Origin: a bacterium OM1 bin76
GTDB taxonomy: Bacteria; Actinomycetota; Acidimicrobiia; Spongiisociales; ZC4RG35
Length of the DNA stretch: 64,000 nt
Direction of reading: 5' to 3'
Assembly: GCA_002238785.1 (NCBI GenBank)
Contig: MPNA01000004.1
Coordinates: 124,001-188,000 of the forward strand
Position 1 is the first letter of the stretch, and each line of letters begins with the position of its first letter. Below the pieces are notes generated by a model. That model was given only the letters and a program-made list of their open reading frames with translations. It was not told the origin of the DNA and did not search any database. Below are positions 59,531-64,000 of this stretch, piece by piece. The translations under genes and the position numbers were made by a program.

Positions 59531-59561
59531 TTGTTGCATCTATTACTTATAGACACAACAA
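59531..59561. promoter_or_regulatory. 31-base imperfect palindrome in an AT-rich divergent gap
   Basis: TTGTTG-CA-TCTAT-TACTT-ATAGA-CA-CAACAA: both outer (6-base) and inner (5-base) arms pair exactly, with a symmetric CA/CA mismatch between. It lies in the 250-base gap (59375-59624) ahead of the EamA gene and behind the CPBP protease gene. This AT-rich gap also holds TTGACA at 59582-59587. Likely regulator site for the leftward EamA gene. Confidence 0.45.
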
Positions 59562-59624
59562 CTCCATAAGTCCATTAATAATTGACATGATCTACCAACC
59601 ATCCAACCTGACGGGTTGTGATTT

Positions 59625-60329
59625 CTAAAGCAAATCAGGATAGAAGAGAAGTACCGACAGGCTCAGCAGATTGAACCCGGCATGGGCGAAAATGGCCGGG
59701 CCCAGGCGCTTGTGTCTGATGCGCAGATAGGCCAGCACCGCGCCGAATAGGAATAACTGTGGAACCAGCACCATGATCGACTCCAGTGGCTGGACCGTGG
59801 AAACCCCCGTGAGGTGGAAAGCAGCGAAAGCCACCGACGAACCGATCACCACTCCCCTGGTCTTGAAACGGGCCGCCAAGGCATCGACCAAGACCCCACG
59901 AAACATCAGTTCCTCCAGTATCGGGCCGATCAATCCGATGATCAGGAAAAGCGCCAGCCGGCGGAGGGTGCCCGAGGCGCCGGCGATCTCGGTAACAAGA
60001 GACTGCGGTTCGGTATCCAATTCCACCAGGACCGCCAGGGGCAGAAACAAGAAGGCAACCAGGATCTGCAGACCTGCTCCCAGCAAGAGCATCAAGCCGT
60101 CCCGGGCCTCCACCACGAATCCGAGTCGTTGGAAGTCCCTGCGGCGGACTTTCACCACTAACCGAATGGCGCCCACGGTGAACAGGAACTGGCCCACCAA
60201 GACAAAGATGACATCGCTTCCCAGCCCGACTACCACCGGCAGGATCGAACCCAACAGGCCGGCTAAGGCGATTACCGCCAGATCGAGAATCGTCCATCGG
60301 CCGGTGGCTATTGGTTCCTGCACTTGCAT
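59625..60329 (-). CDS. CPBP-family intramembrane metalloprotease (Abi)
   Basis: 234 residues, 6-8 membrane helices. Catalytic EELMFRG (the EExxxR motif), FAAFHL (FxxxH) and HAGFNLLS (HxxxN) are all intact and in order. These glutamic-type membrane proteases cleave CAAX-like or other membrane substrates, and some give bacteriocin self-immunity. Monocistronic by position. ATG 60329. Confidence 0.88.
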   Translation of the reverse strand: MQVQEPIATGRWTILDLAVIALAGLLGSILPVVVGLGSDVIFVLVGQFLFTVGAIRLVVKVRRRDFQRLGFVVEARDGLMLLLGAGLQILVAFLFLPLAVLVELDTEPQSLVTEIAGASGTLRRLALFLIIGLIGPILEELMFRGVLVDALAARFKTRGVVIGSSVAFAAFHLTGVSTVQPLESIMVLVPQLFLFGAVLAYLRIRHKRLGPAIFAHAGFNLLSLSVLLFYPDLL

Positions 60330-60381
60330 CTGAGATTAACTGCCGCGTCGCAGCGACAATTCCTGCTCCGACTCCCTGCCC

Positions 60382-60906
60382 TCAGTCCAGGTCAAGCGCC
60401 CGGCGATTGGTCCAATCCAATCTGACTATCTCGCACTGGCTCGGGAAACGGTCATCTCCACACATACGACGCAGCATGCGGATCACGCCGCCATGGGTGA
60501 ATATGAGGTGGATTCCCTCCGCCAACCCTCCCAGGAACTTCATAACCCTTTCCTCCATCTGCTGGTGCGACTCTCCACCCGGAGCGGCAAAGTCATCGAA
60601 GGCGATCATCTTACTGCGTATCTGCGGCCCCAGACCATTCCAACTCATACCCTGGATGTCGCCGAAATCAAGTTCTCGCAGGGCGGCGTCCTGGGTGGGC
60701 TCACCGAATGCCAGCCGGGCGGTGTCAACAGCCCTGGAAAGGTCGGAACTCCAGACCCCGGTGAAGATCCGGTCTGCCAGGGTACCAGCCAGATCCCGGG
60801 CTTGACGCCGTCCGGTGCCGTTGAGCGGTGTGTCCACCCAACCTTGCAGCAGATAGTCGCGATTCCAGTCCGTCTCGCCATGCCGAACCAGCCAGAGTTC
60901 TGTCAC
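60382..60906 (-). CDS. Histidine phosphatase, possibly CobC-like alpha-ribazole phosphatase
   Basis: 174 residues. Catalytic RHG in LWLVRHGETDWNRDYLLQGWVDTPLNGTGRRQA (8-10), SSDLSRAVDTA, the acid Glu in LRELDFGDIQGMSW, and His in LIFTHGGVIRMLRR. This compact type is shared by alpha-ribazole phosphatase (CobC) and phosphoglycerate-mutase-like enzymes. It starts 2 bases after cobO in a corrinoid operon, which favours the CobC role: removal of phosphate from alpha-ribazole phosphate in late B12 synthesis. Confidence 0.82.
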   Translation of the reverse strand: MTELWLVRHGETDWNRDYLLQGWVDTPLNGTGRRQARDLAGTLADRIFTGVWSSDLSRAVDTARLAFGEPTQDAALRELDFGDIQGMSWNGLGPQIRSKMIAFDDFAAPGGESHQQMEERVMKFLGGLAEGIHLIFTHGGVIRMLRRMCGDDRFPSQCEIVRLDWTNRRALDLD

Positions 60907-60908
60907 AT

Positions 60909-61478
60909 TCAGTAGTCAATCCCGCGACGTGCCCTGATTCCTCGGTCGAAGGCGTGTTTGACTTTGACCATTTCAGTGACCGTGTCAGCCGCCTCGATCA
61001 GGGAGTCGGGAGCGTCGCGCCCGGTCAGGATGACGGTGACATGGGAAGGTCGACTGCGGAGCACCTCCACCATCTCGCTCTCGTCGATCCATCCCCAGTT
61101 GAGCGGATAGGTCACTTCATCGAGCACCACCATCCGGTGATTCCCCTGCGCTATCAGGCGGCGAGTGAAGGACCAAGCCTCTCGAGCCACAGCTTCGGTC
61201 TCCGACATGTTGTCAGAGTCCCAGGTGAAGCCGTCTCCCAAGGCCCACCAGTCCACGCCCAGACTGCGTCCGACCTTCTCCTCTCCCACTTTCCAGTTAC
61301 CCGATTTGAGGAACTGCACCACCGCCACCTTCCATCCACGGGAAACCGCCCGCAGCATGGTGCCGAATGCGGCGGTGCTCTTGCCTTTGCCATGACCGGT
61401 GTGGACAAGTACCAAAGACGGAACCCGATCAGACCCGATGGGAGGGCCTTCGGTGGGGGGCCTTTCCTGCGTGGTCAT
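60909..61478 (-). CDS. cobO: CobO/BtuR-type corrinoid adenosyltransferase
   Basis: 189 residues from ATG 61478, 9 bases behind AAAGGAGA (an ATG two codons earlier is too close to it). P-loop VHTGHGKGKSTAAFG, then VAVVQFLKSGNWKVGEE, DGFTWDSDNMSETEAVAREAWSFTRRLIAQGNHRMVVLDEVTYPLNWGW and VTVILTGRDAPDSLIEAADTVTEMVKVKHAFDRGIRARRGIDY. It adds the adenosyl group to cobalt. The preceding ABC genes therefore likely carry corrinoids. Confidence 0.94.
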   Translation of the reverse strand: MTTQERPPTEGPPIGSDRVPSLVLVHTGHGKGKSTAAFGTMLRAVSRGWKVAVVQFLKSGNWKVGEEKVGRSLGVDWWALGDGFTWDSDNMSETEAVAREAWSFTRRLIAQGNHRMVVLDEVTYPLNWGWIDESEMVEVLRSRPSHVTVILTGRDAPDSLIEAADTVTEMVKVKHAFDRGIRARRGIDY

Positions 61479-61501
61479 TTCCATTCTCCTTTCGGTAAAT
61501 C

Positions 61502-62326
61502 CTATAGGTTGCCTGCGACCTCGGTCGCTCTCTCCTCCTCGGCCTCATACCCGGTTCGAAGGGGGATCACCACCATACCGAATTCTGGACCCGAAATGAC
61601 CCGCACCTGCGCTCCGTAGTGGTCAAGCAAGGATCCTTCAGTGATCACGGAACGGGGAGGGCCATCCAGGATCGCCTTCCCTTCCGACATCATCACCAAA
61701 CGGTCGCAGAACTGGGCGGCCAGAGTCAGGTCGTGCAAGGCACTGATCACTGTCAGGCGCTGTTCACTTCTCAAACGGTCGACCCTCTCCATCAACTGCT
61801 GTCCGTGCCCGATGTCCAGAGAGGACGTGGGCTCGTCCAGGACGAGCATTGGGGCGTCCTGGGTGAGAGCGCGGGCCAGTACCGCTCTTTGCAACTCCCC
61901 TCCGGACAGTTCATCGAGCCGACGTCCTGACAGGTCCTCCAGACCCAGGGCTCGCAGCGAATGCTGGGCGATCTCCAGATCGGTACGGGTCTCCCTGCCC
62001 AGCCATCCCAGGTGGGAGGTGCGACCCAGCAACACGTAGTCCCCCACCCCCATCCCCCAAGGCACCACCGGGTTCTGGGGAACCACCGCCATCAACCTGG
62101 CCCTCTGGCGGGCGCCGAGTTCACTCAGGCTGTTCCCCTGGTAGACCACTTCGCCGGTTTCGAGGTCGGTGGCGCCGGTGATGGCCCGAAGCAGGGTGGT
62201 CTTGCCCGCTCCGTTGGGGCCGATCAACCCCAGCCACTCCCCCGGTTGCACCTGCAAGCTGACGCCGTCCACCACCCTCGCCTCTCCAAGGACCACCGAG
62301 ACATTCCGCACATGCAGTCCGTTCAT
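61502..62326 (-). CDS. ABC transporter ATP-binding protein (BtuD/FecE type)
   Basis: 274 residues from ATG 62326, which overlaps the permease stop (ATGA); the upstream extension is a shadow of that gene. Walker A GPNGAGKTTL, Q-loop VVPQNPVV, signature LSGGELQRAVLARAL, Walker B MLVLDEPTS and His switch SALHDLTL. It drives metal-chelate import. The neighbour cobO suggests corrinoid (BtuD role); siderophore import is the alternative. Confidence 0.9.
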   Translation of the reverse strand: MNGLHVRNVSVVLGEARVVDGVSLQVQPGEWLGLIGPNGAGKTTLLRAITGATDLETGEVVYQGNSLSELGARQRARLMAVVPQNPVVPWGMGVGDYVLLGRTSHLGWLGRETRTDLEIAQHSLRALGLEDLSGRRLDELSGGELQRAVLARALTQDAPMLVLDEPTSSLDIGHGQQLMERVDRLRSEQRLTVISALHDLTLAAQFCDRLVMMSEGKAILDGPPRSVITEGSLLDHYGAQVRVISGPEFGMVVIPLRTGYEAEEERATEVAGNL

Positions 62327-63384
62327 TCCAGGTCTCCGGAGGTGCGAAGAACCATCAGAAAGAATGGACCGCCCAAGAAGGCCGTCACCACCCCAATGGG
62401 CAGTTCTGCAGGAGACACCACGGTCCGAGCCACCAAGTCGGCCCCGGTCAGGAACACCCCGCCCATCACCAGCGAGAGCGGGATGATCACCCGGTAGCTC
62501 CACCCTGCCAGAAGCCTGACGGTGTGGGGAACGATGATGCCCACAAAAGCGATCAGCCCACTCGCCGAAACCGCTGCAGCAGCGCCCAGCGTGGCAGCGG
62601 CGACCACGATCAGCCTCACCATGCGAGGGGACAGACCCAAAGTGGCGGCCTCGTCGTCACCCACCGCCATCACGTCGAGCGCACGGCGAAACACCAGCAG
62701 CACCAGCCAACTGACCATCATGTAGGGAAGCACGGCATACAGGTCACCCCATCCCACCGTCACCAGACGGCCGAGTATCCAACTGTAGACCTCCCGCAGC
62801 GTCGTGACATTGGTCAATTGCAAAAATGTCTGGACCGCGGTCAGAAAGGACGCCACCGCAACCCCGGCCAGCACCAGGGTGGTTGCCGAGCGCCGCTCCT
62901 TGCCCCTGGTGCGGGACAGGCCGTAAGAGAGCGCAACACCCAGTACCGCACCCACAAAGGCAAGCGGCGCCAACGGCATGGAGGGAAAGCCCCTGGCGCG
63001 CATCAGGATGGCCACCGTGGCGCCCAGTCCGGCGCCTGCTGCCACCCCAAGCAGATATGGATCGGCCAAGGGATTGCGGAACACCCCCTGGTAGGCCGCG
63101 CCCGCGGATGCCAGGGTGGCTCCGACCAGCGCCCCCATGACCGCGCGGGGCAAGCGGATCTCCCAGAGGATGGTCATTTCCCGTTCGGTCAGGGAACTCT
63201 CCACCTCAACCAGGGGGAGTCGATCAAGCATTGCGGCCATCACTTCACCCGTGTCCAGTCCGGCAGGGCCGACCAACAGGGCCGCGCCCAGCACCGTCAC
63301 TCCCAGTGCCAGGGCCAGCGCCAGTCTTCGGGGTCCCACCCGGGACCGCTGGACCGGGACCGGGAGTGAGTGCAAAACGCTCAA
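62323..63384 (-). CDS. FecCD/BtuC-type ABC permease
   Basis: 353 residues from TTG 63384, which overlaps the binding-protein stop (TTGA). About ten helices; family blocks LPRAVMGALVGATLASAGAAYQGVFRNPLADPYLLGVAAGAGLGA, YSWILGRL, VGDDEAATLGLSPRMVR (cytosolic coupling) and SGLIAFVGIIVPHTVRLLAG. The Gly/Arg-rich leader upstream of 63384 belongs to the other frame. Homodimer with the ATPase next door. Confidence 0.9.
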   Translation of the reverse strand: MSVLHSLPVPVQRSRVGPRRLALALALGVTVLGAALLVGPAGLDTGEVMAAMLDRLPLVEVESSLTEREMTILWEIRLPRAVMGALVGATLASAGAAYQGVFRNPLADPYLLGVAAGAGLGATVAILMRARGFPSMPLAPLAFVGAVLGVALSYGLSRTRGKERRSATTLVLAGVAVASFLTAVQTFLQLTNVTTLREVYSWILGRLVTVGWGDLYAVLPYMMVSWLVLLVFRRALDVMAVGDDEAATLGLSPRMVRLIVVAAATLGAAAAVSASGLIAFVGIIVPHTVRLLAGWSYRVIIPLSLVMGGVFLTGADLVARTVVSPAELPIGVVTAFLGGPFFLMVLRTSGDLE

Positions 63385-64000
63385 CGTCCGTCGGCCAGTG
63401 CCGTCACCGCGCCCGCGGCCACCTCCAGCAGGTCCACAATTCGGGGACCCCACCGGGAGGCGATGTCATCGTCAAGTTCCACCACCGCCCCGTTGGTCAC
63501 CGCGGTGAGCGCCGACCACCCGGGACGAGCGGCCACGGTCTCCAGATTCTGCCCGCAGCACAAGGTGTCCGCCAAGAAGATCAGGTCGGGATCGACCGCG
63601 ATGATGTATTCCGACGAGAGTTGCGGATAACCGTACCCCTGTTCATCGGCCTGGTCGGCAATATTCTCAAAGCCCAGCAACCCCAGAACCTGCCCGACGA
63701 AGGTGGTGGAGGTAACCGAATACAGGTTCTGATCCAACTCGTAGTAGTAGGTGAAGGACGTGTCGGGAGCGCCGGCCAGTATCTCGTCGATACTCTGTTG
63801 CATTGAAGTTATCAGGTCGGCCGCTTCCAGGGAACGACCGGTGGCAAGACCCAATTGCTCGATCTGATGCCATACGTCATCGAGGGCACCGGGAGAAAGC
63901 ATCATCAACGCCGGGATCTCCAAGGCATCCAAGGAGGCCATCAGATCACCCGGGTCGTAGAAGGCGACCACCAGGTCGGGATCGAAGGCGGTGAGCGCCT
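63381..64000 (-). CDS. Corrinoid/metal-chelate substrate-binding protein (BtuF type), N-terminus beyond window
   Basis: At least 206 residues, open to the right edge. It begins within the first lobe (ALTAFDPDLVVAFYDPGDLMASLDALEIPALMMLSPG), continues through the long linker helix (LDDVWHQIEQLGLATGR) and ends ADGR. The class III (BtuF/FhuD) helical-backbone fold is clear, e.g. YELDQNLYSVTSTTFVGQVLGLLGFENIAD and LSSEYIIAVDPDLIFLAD. Signal peptide and lipobox would lie outside. First known gene of the leftward operon binding protein-permease-ATPase-cobO-cobC-like. Confidence 0.87.
   Translation of the reverse strand, partial: ALTAFDPDLVVAFYDPGDLMASLDALEIPALMMLSPGALDDVWHQIEQLGLATGRSLEAADLITSMQQSIDEILAGAPDTSFTYYYELDQNLYSVTSTTFVGQVLGLLGFENIADQADEQGYGYPQLSSEYIIAVDPDLIFLADTLCCGQNLETVAARPGWSALTAVTNGAVVELDDDIASRWGPRIVDLLEVAAGAVTALADGR

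Noticed and set aside
62327-62503. Longer ATP-binding protein starting at 62503
   Set aside because: The extra 59 residues are the permease gene read in another frame; ATG 62326 with the ATGA overlap is the natural start.

Overview
The window looks like a chromosomal segment of a high-GC actinobacterium, most likely class Acidimicrobiia. This rests on gene content and order: tatA-tatC-helY, a DUF4193 zinc-ribbon protein, a SigR/RsrA-type sigma/anti-sigma pair, tilS-hpt-ftsH, DUF2520-panC-coaX-lysS, DUF3499-manB-Trm112-PGI/PMI-ahcY, an F420-type LLM oxidoreductase, and many GTG/TTG starts with 1-4 base overlaps. Taxonomy is inference; no rRNA or tRNA gene was seen.

Layout. 1-16.4 kb: housekeeping genes. 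These are the end of a MetY-type sulfhydrylase, a YbaK-type deacylase, SURF1, a gamma-glutamyltransferase-like hydrolase with a MarR regulator, RlmN, Tat secretion, HelY helicase, NUDIX and HAD enzymes, and a thiol-stress sigma factor with its zinc anti-sigma factor. 16.4-26.8 kb: tilS and hpt, then a solitary TnpB gene bounded by 24-bp inverted repeats (an unusual architecture) that separates hpt from ftsH. Then follow the pantothenate/CoA genes, a strong promoter reading into three consecutive C-rich-loop hairpins (candidate RNA or leader), lysS, and a convergent nicotinamidase.

27-44 kb is a catabolic and accessory region. It holds HyuA/HyuB-type hydantoinase/oxoprolinase subunits and an orphan AlbA_2-ATPase next to a decayed DUF6338 fragment. 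An amidohydrolase lies behind the last piece of a deleted ABC permease. An HTH-cupin regulator pair is divergent from an intact sugar-type ABC transporter operon that also carries a DUF917 protein, a second HyuA-like protein and an M19 dipeptidase. A paralogous copy of the regulator pair lies at 49.0-50.1 kb.

44.4-48.8 kb is the most interesting stretch. It holds an AhpD/carboxymuconolactone-decarboxylase-like gene with an in-frame TGA exactly at the second Cys of its CxxC motif, followed by a good bacterial SECIS candidate (likely selenoprotein), directly followed by a thioredoxin gene. An OsmC-family gene, a flavin monooxygenase-like gene and a methyltransferase carrying all the signature regions of sterol C-24 methyltransferases come next.

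50-64 kb: nicotinate phosphoribosyltransferase (pairing with the nicotinamidase), the DUF3499/PTPS-related/manB/Trm112/sugar-phosphate-isomerase/ahcY run, an EamA exporter, a CPBP protease, and a leftward corrinoid-uptake and adenosylation operon (BtuF-BtuC-BtuD-CobO-CobC-like) that leaves the window at its right edge.
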